64,000 nucleotides of DNA from Ditylenchus dipsaci (lineage: Eukaryota; Nematoda; Chromadorea; Rhabditida; Anguinidae). The notes beneath the pieces were generated by a model. That model ran no database searches. It saw only the letters and a program-made list of their open reading frames with translations, and was not told where the DNA came from. Below, piece by piece: positions 46,301 to 54,060 of this stretch; position 1 is the first letter of the stretch; each line of letters opens with the position of its first letter. The stretch covers positions 186,001 through 250,000 of the forward strand of contig SADC01001280.1 in assembly GCA_004194705.1 (NCBI GenBank). The letters are read 5' to 3'. Position numbers and translations under genes: made by a program.

Positions 46301-47212
46301 AGATCACAGTTAATTTTGCATATTTAAGAAAAAATAACATTTTTTGAAAAATGACATGATCGCTTCTTTGGGCCCAAAATTTAACATTTTATCATTATGA
46401 GCTCCTGAGTAATAGGTCAGTAGAAAACCCCATCTTCTCTTGTTTCTTTTAAGTCATAATGCGCATATCGTAGCCAGAAGAAATAAATTTAATCGTTGCA
46501 ATAAAGACAAATAGTAGCTTCGGAATAGAACCTATCTTCAAGAGGTGATGGTTCCATCAGGGGGATTTTTTTTTGCAGATTCGTAATCTGCATAAAATTC
46601 TGAACAAACGCTAACCTGACCACACATTCAAAAGGTAATCCTGTAATCCTGGCGATGTTCCAAAAATACGCTTTTAAATTTCGAATATGGCCAAAAATCT
46701 TTATAATTTATTAACTTTTATTTCAGATGATTACCACCAAGCCAACCACAGAACCAGCTCCACAAGCGTCAGCACCAAGAATGTCTATAAAAGCAGAGAG
46801 CAGGGTACCTGAGAGTGATGATGAAGGTATTTTTGAAATTAAGATTTGAATAAAATATTAAAACAATTTTTTAGATTGCATGATCATTGAGTGCTTAACC
46901 ACATCATCTCAAACCACAAGGTGGAGTGCAAGTCAGATGCGATTTACAAGACCATCTACACGATGATGTTGAAAGTGCAAGAGACCATTTGCCAATTGGC
47001 TAAAGATAATAAGACAGATACACGCATCTACAAAAAGTTGGAGGTAAGCTTATTTTATTTCATAAAAAGTATATCTATATGTGAAATTTCAGAATTCTTT
47101 AAAATTGATGGCCAATCCGCGCAGCCCTGAGTTGTCGGCTGAATTCTTTGATCAAAAGTTCCGCAATAGACTAGCTGAATATTTTTGTTCCTCTGCTATT
47201 TGTATTTATTAA
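40316..47212 (+). CDS. RanBPM-like protein with two SPRY domains
   Basis: Fifteen exons in continuous phase: 40316-40387, 40845-40932, 41335-41429, 41639-41864, 41967-42100, 42598-42720, 43331-43418, 43474-43585, 43637-43866, 44323-44453, 44735-45279, 45338-45515, 46727-46826, 46892-47043 (or 46875 with a frameshift), 47093-47212; about 797 residues. SPRY 1 (about 60-220): VYYFEVKI, GLSDKTASLIF, NNGRFYAG, GDVVGCGINF, YVLNGEYLG. SPRY 2 (about 290-460): YYEVEVLSAGC, IAIGLGEKTAHL, GWDFDSFGYHGDDGRG, GDVVGCGLDFNKKELFFTKN, VLANFGQLPF. A 180-residue Ser/Pro/Glu-rich region follows, then a CTLH-like helix pair (MIEKGQMEMAIEDIERQFPN...LMLQLQSFVEK) and a weak CRA-like end. RanBP9/10 are scaffold subunits of the CTLH ubiquitin ligase; they have one SPRY, whereas SPRYD3 has two and no CTLH. 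Six introns contain MITEs. Confidence 0.85.
40460..40627. mobile_element. Tigger-like MITE
   Basis: CAGTCAACTCCCTCTATAAC at left and TTATAGAGGCAGTCGACTG at right, flanked by TA on both sides. Internal repeats of GTTCGTTATAGAGG. 168 bp, directly abutting the next element at the shared TA. Confidence 0.85.
40628..40775. mobile_element. TACCGTATTT-family MITE
   Basis: Ends TACTGTATTTATTCTAATAG / CTATTAGAGAGAATACGGTA; loop with TGGTGCTCTATTTTTCAACC as in the 29707 copy. It begins at the TA that ends the previous element. Confidence 0.8.
41469..41605. repeat. TACCGTATTT-family MITE, GGCATGCCGCTC arm
   Basis: Right end TCTATTACAGGAAATACGGTA; left end shortened to TTACCTGTAATAAAG. The arm words (GTGGCATGCCGCTC / GTGTCGCTC) differ from other copies while the CTATTTTTCAAACTCCTGAA core is shared. 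Confidence 0.7.
42141..42350. mobile_element. TTAAAGG palindromic MITE (GCCGTCTACGGC arms)
   Basis: TTAAAGGACTATTGCCGTCT at left, ending GCCGTAGACAACAATGGTCT then TTTAA at right. Its last TTAA is also the first TTAA of the next element. Confidence 0.75.
42347..42585. mobile_element. TTAAAGG palindromic MITE (CCCACGCTAATA arms)
   Basis: TTAAAGGGGTACGCCCACGC ... GCGTGGGCATGCACCTTTAA. The core (TCATTGAACTTCTGTACTCA; TTGGTTTCTAACAAAGCAAG) matches the 47418 and 50159 copies, but the outer arm sequence is specific to this copy. Confidence 0.8.
42738..42940. mobile_element. hAT-like MITE
   Basis: CAGGGCTTGGAAA / TTTCCGAGCCCTG ends; flanks GTCTATGT and GTCCATCT match at 6 of 8 bases. Interior AATAAGCACTGGATAAAATG is shared with the 24057 copy. 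In a RanBPM-like-gene intron. Confidence 0.7.
45507..46414. repeat. Inverted segmental duplication, copy A
   Basis: From the last bases of exon 12 of the RanBPM-like gene (GACATTGTAAGTCATCCTC) to CTCCTGAGTAATA, this intron segment is repeated as its reverse complement at 54061-55056 with few differences and a roughly 90-bp insertion in copy B. It includes the 45644-45807 MITE, so the MITE was present before duplication. Confidence 0.9.
45644..45807. mobile_element. TACCGTATTT-family MITE, GGGTTCATTA arm
   Basis: TACCGTATTTTCTCTATTAA ... TTAATAGAGAAAATACGGTA; arm word GCACCCGGGTTCATTA / GGGGTTCATTA; nine-G run. The second copy at about 54750-54925 belongs to the inverted duplication. Confidence 0.85.
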
Positions 47213-47417
47213 AATTTTGCTGGATCTGAGTTTACTCACTGTCTTATTTGATGAGTGCGTTATTACACTTTGGTGCAAGATACAGTGTCGCACAAAATTT
47301 AGATTACTACAGAAAGGCCGGCTTTTAAGTTTTTCTGGGGTACTTATCCATTTAGAATCCCCACGTAAAAATTAAAAATTAAGGAAAAGTTATTTCAATA
47401 TCAAATTTTTCTGCTCT

Positions 47418-47651
47418 TTAAAGGGCCATTGCCGTCTCCGACAACGGTTGTCCTCCGTTAATTCAAATATTTTTCTTTATCGTTGGATTTACGTACGAAT
47501 GTTTCAATTTGGTTAAACTATACCTAAAATTAATTCTAGGCCTTGTTTTGTTAGAAACCAAGTTGAAAAATCCGTACAGAAGTTTAATGATTAGGCAAAA
47601 AAATTTGATTTGGCGGGGGACAATTCAAAACAGGTGGCAATGGCCCTTTAA
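47418..47651. mobile_element. TTAAAGG palindromic MITE (CCATTGCCGTC arms)
   Basis: TTAAAGGGCCATTGCCGTCT ... GGTGGCAATGGCCCTTTAA. Core AGGCCTTGTTTTGTTAGAAA and CCGTACAGAAGTTTAATGAT shared with the 42347 and 50159 copies. It lies downstream of the RanBPM-like stop. Confidence 0.8.
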
Positions 47652-47739
47652 TGTACTGATTAAATTAGTTCTCCCTGTTACATATTCATTTTTGTGACGA
47701 TCTTTAAACTAGGCTGCAAACTTTCAATTATTTATGTGT

Positions 47740-47885
47740 GAACTTTAGAGACAGAAACGGAACGGGATCCTGACGAGATCTCGATCGCGTCCTAGTCGAT
47801 TTTGAGCCAAAATCCCGTCCTGAAATCCCGCCAGATCCCTTCCACAATCCCGATCCCGAATGTCGGTGAATCCCGAACGACGATG
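47740..47885. repeat. CCCGATCCCG-theme sequence
   Basis: A short tract of iterated TCCCGATCCCG / CGGGATCC words, probably a remnant of another simple-word element; ends not defined. Confidence 0.45.
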
Positions 47886-48295
47886 TTGTCGCATTTTTGT
47901 TATTAAAATCACAATTTTTCACACTTTTTGTTTGTTGTCTTATCAAAAATCGATGAGGATGGTTATCATAATCCAATTAAAAATTCATTTGAGACGAATA
48001 ATTGAGTACTGGTCGATAAGTCGAATAAGTTTTGGAACGTGAAAAACGTAATAAATTTTTTTTATCCAAGTGGACGACCACTTGTTTCAGTTGGCTCATG
48101 GATTATTCAGTAAAACTGAAGTTGGGTCATAGAAAAACATTTAAAATTTCAGAAGTTCATTACAAGACGAAATATCACCACCCGGGTACCAATGCACTAC
48201 CTGAGTTCTACAACCTGGGCACAACAAATCAACTGTGGCCGCGGGGATTGTGGCCGTGGCGATATTGCGGCACGAGGATATCGCGTCCGTGTCTG

Positions 48296-48470
48296 TTCTG
48301 GGATAAATTGTCCCGGGACGAATTGTCCCTGGGGATAAATTGTCCTGGGGATGAATTGTCCTGGGATGAATTGTCCCTGGGGATGAATTGTCCTGGGGAT
48401 GAATTGTCCCTGGGGATGAATTGTCCCTGGGGATGAATTGTCCTGGGGATGAATTGTCGCGTACCCGTTT
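48296..48470. repeat. 17-bp tandem array (GGGGATGAATTGTCCT)
   Basis: About nine near-copies of GGGGATGAATTGTCCTG. The right boundary GTCGCGTACCCG and reverse-complement word GACAATTCATCCCC link it to the 6268-6381 element. Long open frames across it are products of the repeat. Confidence 0.8.
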
Positions 48471-48649
48471 TTTAAGTAATAATAATAACTCGCTGATAAA
48501 TTTCTTCGTTAAAGGACCATACTTATTGATGACAATGGGAATTTGGCAAATTCAAATGCGCGCGGGACAATTTTTTTACTCCGAAATTATCGTAAAACCC
48601 CAAGTGCACCACCCCCCCCCCCAGAACCCAAAAAGTAAAAAAGAGTTTG

Positions 48650-48850
48650 CTCCAAGTGGACGACCACTTGGTAGTACCCTACAGGGGGTTTGGGTACCAT
48701 TTAGATGGTTGAAGCAGTATCCAGGTGGTTTAGGTACCATGAGGTGGTTAGAGCCTGTCTGGATCATGTGAGCACTATTTAAATGATTTGGACACTATTC
48801 AGATGGTTTTGGTACTATCCAGGTGCTTTGGGTAGTATACAGGTGGAAGA
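48650..48850. repeat. Degenerate ~28-bp tandem repeat
   Basis: Words of the type GGTACCATCCAGGTGGTTT repeat about seven times with drift. GTGGACGACCACTTG at its start also occurs near 48070. Confidence 0.6.
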
Positions 48851-49280
48851 TACCCTAAACACAGTCATTTACCTTGATATCTAAAGGCGAAAATTCAAAT
48901 TTTGGCAAAAAAAGTAAAAAAAAAAGACTTTCCCTTCAAGACAATAACATAAAACACTGAAAAAATATATGAAAAAAACCCCGAGTGCTTCATTCATTGG
49001 CTCATTATCCCCGGGGACTATCTGTTCTATGGATAACATGTAAAAATTTAAAAAATTTTATGAAGATTTCGAATCTGCAGAGAAAATATGAGAAATAATT
49101 TTCCTTCCAAAATTATAGCTTCTATAAGTTACAAAACAAAGTGCGGCTACGGCTATTTCAGAAATGTTTCTGCGGATAGCCGCGTGGCTATGCTGCTTGT
49201 AATCCGCATCACAAAACAAGACAAGATGAAACAAGACTTCAACTCAATATGAATTCCACACTCAAAATAGACAAAGCACA

Positions 49281-49832
49281 TCAAAATGAGAACTCAATAA
49301 TAGGCAAGGCTTCATGAAGGAACCTTAGCTTTTCGGCATTTTCCGGAGATAAGCTGGATCTCTTATAGTCATGAACATCCCGAGCCAGAGAGAAGATTAT
49401 ATTTGTAGCTGGTGCAGTCCGATATCGATGAGCCAAGCGCGAGAGCAACGGGTCTGTTCACTGATTCACCGAAAAGAGCATTTTTATTGAATTAATGTTA
49501 TACATACAACAAAAAATCCTACTTTTCAAAACTCTAACTGATCTTCATCCGGCTGGGTGCACAACATCTTGAAATAAGTAGCCCCCTTTACATTAACACC
49601 ACTGTCGTTTTCCCCTCCTTCTTCTGAATCATCATTGAAGAACTAAGAATTTTTAGCAAAAATGAATTTTTTTCTCTATTGCAGCGCATCTGAGAAGGTG
49701 ACCCAGATTTTAAACCAATAAACGAGTATTACAGAATACAAAAATTTGTATTAAACATACCGGCAACAGCCACATAACTTTTATCCTTTATTTCATACGC
49801 CAACCACGAGGAAATTTTTGCTCGAAACTGTG
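49281..49832 (-). pseudogene. hAT-family transposase C-terminal remnant
   Basis: Minus-strand coding blocks: 49832-49745 (QFRAKISSWLAYEIKDKSY), about 49639-49526 (FFNDDSEEGGENDSG...TYFKMLCTQPDEDQLEF, stop), and 49452-49281 (PLLSRLAHRYRTAPATNIIF then SLARDVHDYKRSSLSPENAE, KLRFLHEALP, stop). The last block matches the hAT dimerisation region: LA..Y...PAT....FS.A......RSSL.PEN...L.FL. The usual SER before LFS is missing, and stops separate the blocks, so it is not functional as read. It is a candidate relative of the source of the many 8-bp-TSD elements here. Confidence 0.6.
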
Positions 49833-50158
49833 CTTTAGGACGAGACAAAAAAGACAAACTTGATAAGACAAACTCGAACAATTAACAAATACCAAGGACA
49901 AATGTAAAAATGGATATCAAATTAACAGCAAAATAAGCGTAATTTCTAAATCTTTTATAGTGCGGCTAAAGACAAATTGCGGCTGCGGCTATTTTAAAAA
50001 TGTTGCTGCTACTAAGCGGCAGGCATTCCACGACAATCTCTACTTCCCTTTACTTTCGCAATTTTCGCAAAAATGCGCACGAAAAATTCTGCAATTTCGG
50101 CTGTCCGCCACCAATTCAAAAACTCTGAATTGCCATTGTCATCAACAACGAAGTTCCT

Positions 50159-50397
50159 TTAAAGGGCCTGACCTCTTCCTACTCGGTGGTCCCCGCCAAT
50201 TCAAAAATTTTCCCTTGATCATTGGACTTCTGTACGGATTTTTCCGCTAGGTTTCTAACAAAACTAAGCCTAAAATTTGATTTCAGGCCTAGTTTTGTTA
50301 GAAACGTGGCAGAAAAATCCGTATAGAAGTCCAATGATGAAGGGAAAATTTTTGAATTGGCGGGGATCACCGAGTAGGAAGAGGTCAGGCCCTTTAA
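50159..50397. mobile_element. TTAAAGG palindromic MITE (GACCTCTTCCTACTCGG arms)
   Basis: An almost perfect 239-bp palindrome: TTAAAGGGCCTGACCTCTTC ... GAAGAGGTCAGGCCCTTTAA, bounded by TTAA. Its core (ATCATTGGACTTCTGTACGG, AGGTTTCTAACAAAACTAAG) is shared with two other copies whose outer arms differ. Confidence 0.9.
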
Positions 50398-50461
50398 GTA
50401 AGCTCTCATTCGTATTCATCAAATAAAGAGTAGATTCATTAAGTTTGCAGCGCCTAGAATT

Positions 50462-50738
50462 ATGTGTACGAAAATTTATAAAAAATTTGTAAAACGAAAA
50501 GACGACTATTCTATTGGTTACTGTGACAAATTAATCTCTTATCATGAGAGTGCTTTACGACTACTAATACTGACGATTAAGGACGCCACTGGAATATACC
50601 CTTCCCAAATAATTTTTGGAGGGTACCTAAAACTACCATTAAAAAAATTGTTCAAAAGCTCCTGTTAGTGATGGCCATGGACTGAGCCCTAGAAAAGTAG
50701 ACCCTTGTGTTATTATTCATTTTGCATGCTATCTTCTA
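50462..50738. other. Unassigned segment
   Basis: A 68-codon plus frame (50462-50668) includes a TGIYPSQIIFGG-like stretch reminiscent of integrase-core C termini of LTR retroelements. Too short to assign. Confidence 0.25.
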
Positions 50739-51528
50739 CAGTCAACTCTCGATATAGTGTAGCCCCAAAAGTTCGTTCCCGCCTTGGGTCCGACACTTTT
50801 TTTACCTCGATTTTTGAAGTCTTTTGCCAAATATGATTCGTCAGTCTAGTGCGAAATATCGCAGGGATTCCGATTTTGCCAGTCGTTTTTGTAAAGGGCA
50901 AAAGTTTTGCCGAAAAGACCCGCGCCTCTCGATATAGTGTAGTGGTTTTTCAAAATAAGGCTACACTATATCGAGAGGCGCGGGTCTTTTCGGCAAAACT
51001 ATTGCCCTTTACAAAAACGACTGGCAAAATCGGAATCCCTGCGATATTTTGCACTAGACTGACGAATCATATTTGGCAAAAGACTTCAAAAATCGAGGTA
51101 AAAAAAGTGTCGGACCCAAGGCGGGAACGAACTTTTGGGGGCTACACTATATCGAGAGTAGTGCTGCGTGCGATGCGATATATCGCATCGCAAACATCGC
51201 AACATCGCACGAAATTTTGCCTTAAACATCGCATCGCAACATCGCATCGCAAAGTTTTGAAACATCGCAAAAATCGCATCGCAAGTCCTCGGACCCAAAA
51301 ACATCGCATCGAAACATCGCAAAACGCAAATGCGCAGCACTAATGCGATATATCGCATCGCAAACATCGCAACATCGCACGAAATTTTGCCTTAAACATC
51401 GCATCGCAACATCGCATCGCAAAGTTTTGAAACATCGCAAAAATCGCATCGCAAGTCCTCGGACCCAAAAACATCGCATCGCAACATCGCAAAAACACAA
51501 ATGCGCAGCACTAATCGAGAGTTGACTG
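50739..51528. mobile_element. Complete FB-1 foldback MITE carrying a nested element
   Basis: CAGTCAACTCTCGATATAGT at left and ATCGAGAGTTGACTG at right, with TA on both sides. The element is two head-to-head units of about 200 bp; the terminal word CTCTCGATATAGTGTAG recurs at the centre. Its right end was interrupted by the 51159-51513 insertion, which duplicated ATCGAGAG. Confidence 0.92.
51159..51513. mobile_element. Nested hAT-like element with CATCGCA-theme
   Basis: Ends TAGTGCTGCGTGCGATG / GCGCAGCACTA, exact 8-bp target duplication ATCGAGAG (51151-51158 and 51514-51521). The interior is iterated CATCGCAACATCGCATCGCA words, arranged as two tandem copies of a roughly 170-bp unit; the junction between them (near 51342) contains another GCGCAGCACTA end. 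It has inserted into the FB-1 element. Confidence 0.9.
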
Positions 51529-51813
51529 TACTATTAAAAAATCAAGATACTTTGCGAGTACAGGAAATTATAATTAAAACCGCATCGCATAAAGTGCTCA
51601 AAGGATTCGAGTCCTCTAGATCTGCTTCACGAGCTTTCCAGATGGCCATTTAGGCCATGAAAAACACTCTGAATTTTTCTTGTTTAAAAAAAGCGTTGTC
51701 AAATTTTATGTGTTGAAGTGTAGGTAGATAAGAAATATCGGTTTTTTGTTGAAAAAATTTTCGTTTCATGTTTACCAATGCTTCAAGTTTACCTGAAGAT
51801 TACTATAAATCTC

Positions 51814-52978
51814 CAGGGGTGGTATTCAGGTCGGTTAGTAGAGTCAGTAGATCAAGAGTTACTCTTGATCCTACTCGCACTTGAAACGGGTGAGTAGAGT
51901 TTAGGATCATGAGTTACTCGTGATCCTACTCGCCCATCTGAAACGAGTTGAGTGGAGTTTTGGATCAAAAGTTACTCGCGATCCTACTCGAGCAGCGAGT
52001 AATTTTTGATCCGAGTAGAATTTATTTTTACTAGCTATACTCGAGTTTTACTCGCTGAACTCGAGTTTTCCTCCCTAAATCGAGGTATCTTCGCGAGTTT
52101 CACGAGTAAACTCGGTTTTTTGGGTTGAGTTGAGTTCTACTCGCTGAACTCGAGTTTTGCTGCCCTAACTCGGCTTTCTACTCCCGAGTTTAACGAGCTT
52201 ACTCGATTATTTTGGATTAACTTGAGTTCTACTCGCTGAACTCGAGTTCTACTCGCCCAACTCCAGTTCTACTTGCCCAACTCGAGTTCTACTCGCCCAA
52301 CTCGAGTTCTACTCGCCCAACTCAGGTTCTACTCGGCCAACTCGGGGTTGGAAGCCGAGTTGGGCGAGTAGAACTCGAAAAATTAAAAAAAAATTAATTT
52401 ACTCGTAAAACTCAGGGTTAGAAAGCCGAGTTGGGCGAGTAGAACTGAAGCCAGTTAAAAAATCGAGTTTACTCGTAAAACTCGGGGTTGGAAGCCGAGT
52501 TATGCGAGTAGAACTCGAAAAAATTAAAAAAAAATTAATTTTATTCGTGAAACTCGGGGTAGGAAGCCGAATTCGGGGAGTAGAACTCGATTTAGGCGAG
52601 TAGAACTCAAGCCAGTTCGAAAAAATTGAGTTTACTCGTAAAACTCGGGGTTGGAAGCCGAGTTATGCGAGTAGAACTCGAAAAAATAAAAAAAATATTA
52701 ATTTACTCGTAAAACGCGGGTAGAAAGCCGAGTTAGGGGAGTAGAACGCGAGTCAGGCGAGTAGAACTCAATTTTACTCAGATCAAAGATTGCTCACAGC
52801 TCGAGTAGGATCGCGAGTAACTTTGATCCAAAACTCTACTCGTGTGTCTTAAAGGAGTTGAGTAGCTCAAAAGTAACTCATGATCTTTGAACCTACTCGG
52901 CCCGTCTGAAACACGTGGAGTAGATCACGAGTAACTCTTGATCCAAAACTCTACTAACCTACCTGAATACGACCCTTG
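51814..52978. mobile_element. hAT-like element with ACTCGAGTTCTACTCGCCC-theme
   Basis: Ends CAGGGGTGGTATTCAGGTCG and CCTACCTGAATACGACCCTTG pair over about 30 bp. The 1.16-kb interior is nearly all GAGTAGAACTCG / CGAGTTCTACTCG words, including a tight 21-bp tandem array at about 52210-52350. Flanks (TAAATCTC, AGACGTAT) are not a duplication, so target duplication is unproven. Confidence 0.75.
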
Positions 52979-53030
52979 AGACGTATAATCACCAAACCAC
53001 GCTACTATACCACTGAGCCACCTAGGTTAC
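52979..53030 (-). repeat. tRNA A-box-like fragment
   Basis: The minus strand reads AGGTGGCTCAGTGGTATAGT, a good pol III A-box context, with no B box at the right distance. Probably a SINE head fragment. Confidence 0.3.
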
Positions 53031-53167
53031 TTGTATAATGATCCGCTTTTTTACGATATATCAACAATACATAATTCAAAAAGTATTTTTGGAGTAAAAA
53101 AAGTGTCCCGCGCGCATTTGAATTTGCCAAATTCTCATTGTCATCAAAAAGTATGGTCCTTTAAGGA

Positions 53168-53475
53168 TAGTGCACCTCCTCACTGGGCTCTTCGTGTGCG
53201 TGCGTACCTCTCTGAAGTGTTTCCTCGACGATGGATGGGCAGAGGTTCTCCAAATTTTCCATGACCGCCTTACTCACCATATCTCACGCCATGCGACTTC
53301 TTCTTGTAGAGCTGCATCAACAGCCGAGTCTACCAGGAGCCAATTGCAGACGTGGATGAGCTTATTGGAAGAATTGAGATCGCCTTTTAAAAATTGCCTC
53401 AAGAAATGATCAATAATTGTATTGCAGCATATATTCTTCGATTAAACGGCTGTATCGCAGTTGGTGGTAGATTTA
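53168..53475 (+). pseudogene. Tc1/IS630-type transposase C-terminal remnant, copy 1
   Basis: One frame reads APPHWALRVRAYLSEVFPRR, WMGRGSPNFP, stop, PPYSPYLTPCDFFL, stop, then INSRVYQEPIADVDELIGRI and LPQEMINNCIAAYILRLNG. This is the pattern of Tc1/mariner-related transposases (DGAPPHW..VR..L...FP.RWIGRGG, WPPRSPDLTPLDFFLWG, catalytic D/N near SPDLTP). In-frame TGA and TAG, and truncation, make it inactive. Confidence 0.75.
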
Positions 53476-53576
53476 CCCAGCCAAACAAATATTTTGTATG
53501 TACCAGGCAAATCTACTTTAATGGCTGACTCTGTTTTAAAGCACCTGTATATTTGCGAAAATTGTTTGATACGGAG

Positions 53577-54060
53577 CCAGGGTTCGACAAATGTGCTCTT
53601 TTTTTGACTATCACAGTTGAAAAAATATTTGCCCTACAAAGGGCACAATGTGCCCTTTTTAGGGCAATTATATATTTTTGGCACAAAATTTATGTGCCCT
53701 TTTTAGGGCACAATGTGCCCTTTCTAGGCGCATTTTTTGTGCTCCAAATTTCTGTGCCCTTTTTAGCGCACATTATCCGAAAAATGTGCCCTTTCTAAGA
53801 CAAAATGTGCCTTTTGTTTTAAAAATAATATGTCAATAACAATATGTCAATATGTCAATAACAATGATCAATAATTGTATTGCAGCATATATTCTTCGAT
53901 TAAACGGCTGTATCGCAGTTGGTGGTAGACATTGTGCCCTAAAAGGGCACATAAATTTTGCGCCAAAAATATATAATTGCCCTAAAAAGGGCACATTGTT
54001 ATTGACATATTACACATTGTTATCGACATATCGACATATTGTTATTGACATATTATTGAC
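53577..54060. repeat. GGGCACA-theme sequence and duplicated transposase tail
   Basis: Starts with CAGGGTTCGACAAATGTGC, a plausible hAT-like end, followed by iterated TTTTTAGGGCACAATGTGCC words on both strands. A 67-bp piece of the transposase tail (GATCAATAATTGTATTGCAG...) is repeated at 53864-53931 inside it. No right end with CCCTG is found. A TGTTATTGACATATTA tandem follows to 54060. Confidence 0.6.

Larger units (their letters stand above)
48509..53164. mobile_element. Candidate 4.7-kb composite foldback element
   Basis: TTAAAGGACCATACTTATTG at left and its imperfect reverse complement CAAAAAGTATGGTCCTTTAA at right are continued inward for about 75 bp (GACAATGGGAATTTGGCAAA / TTTGCCAAATTCTCATTGTC; GCGCGCGGGACA / TGTCCCGCGCGC). 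The enclosed 4.5 kb contains hAT transposase remnants (minus strand), a TTAAAGG palindrome, a complete FB-1 with a nested hAT-like element and the ACTCGAG-theme element. It may be one autonomous-sized element bombarded by others, or two half-elements that happen to face each other. Confidence 0.5.

Noticed and set aside
48032..48771. Open frames of 116-134 codons (DELSLGMNCPG repeats)
   Set aside because: They are translations of the 17-bp tandem array and adjacent degenerate repeat, not a repeat protein gene; no start context or splice signals.
50849..51525. Several histidine/arginine- or cysteine/aspartate-rich frames
   Set aside because: They read across the FB-1 palindrome and the CATCGCA words of the nested element.
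52210..52350. Tight 21-bp repeats that could suggest a CRISPR array or satellite
   Set aside because: There are no unique spacers, the host is eukaryotic, and the units are the theme word of the 51814-52978 element.
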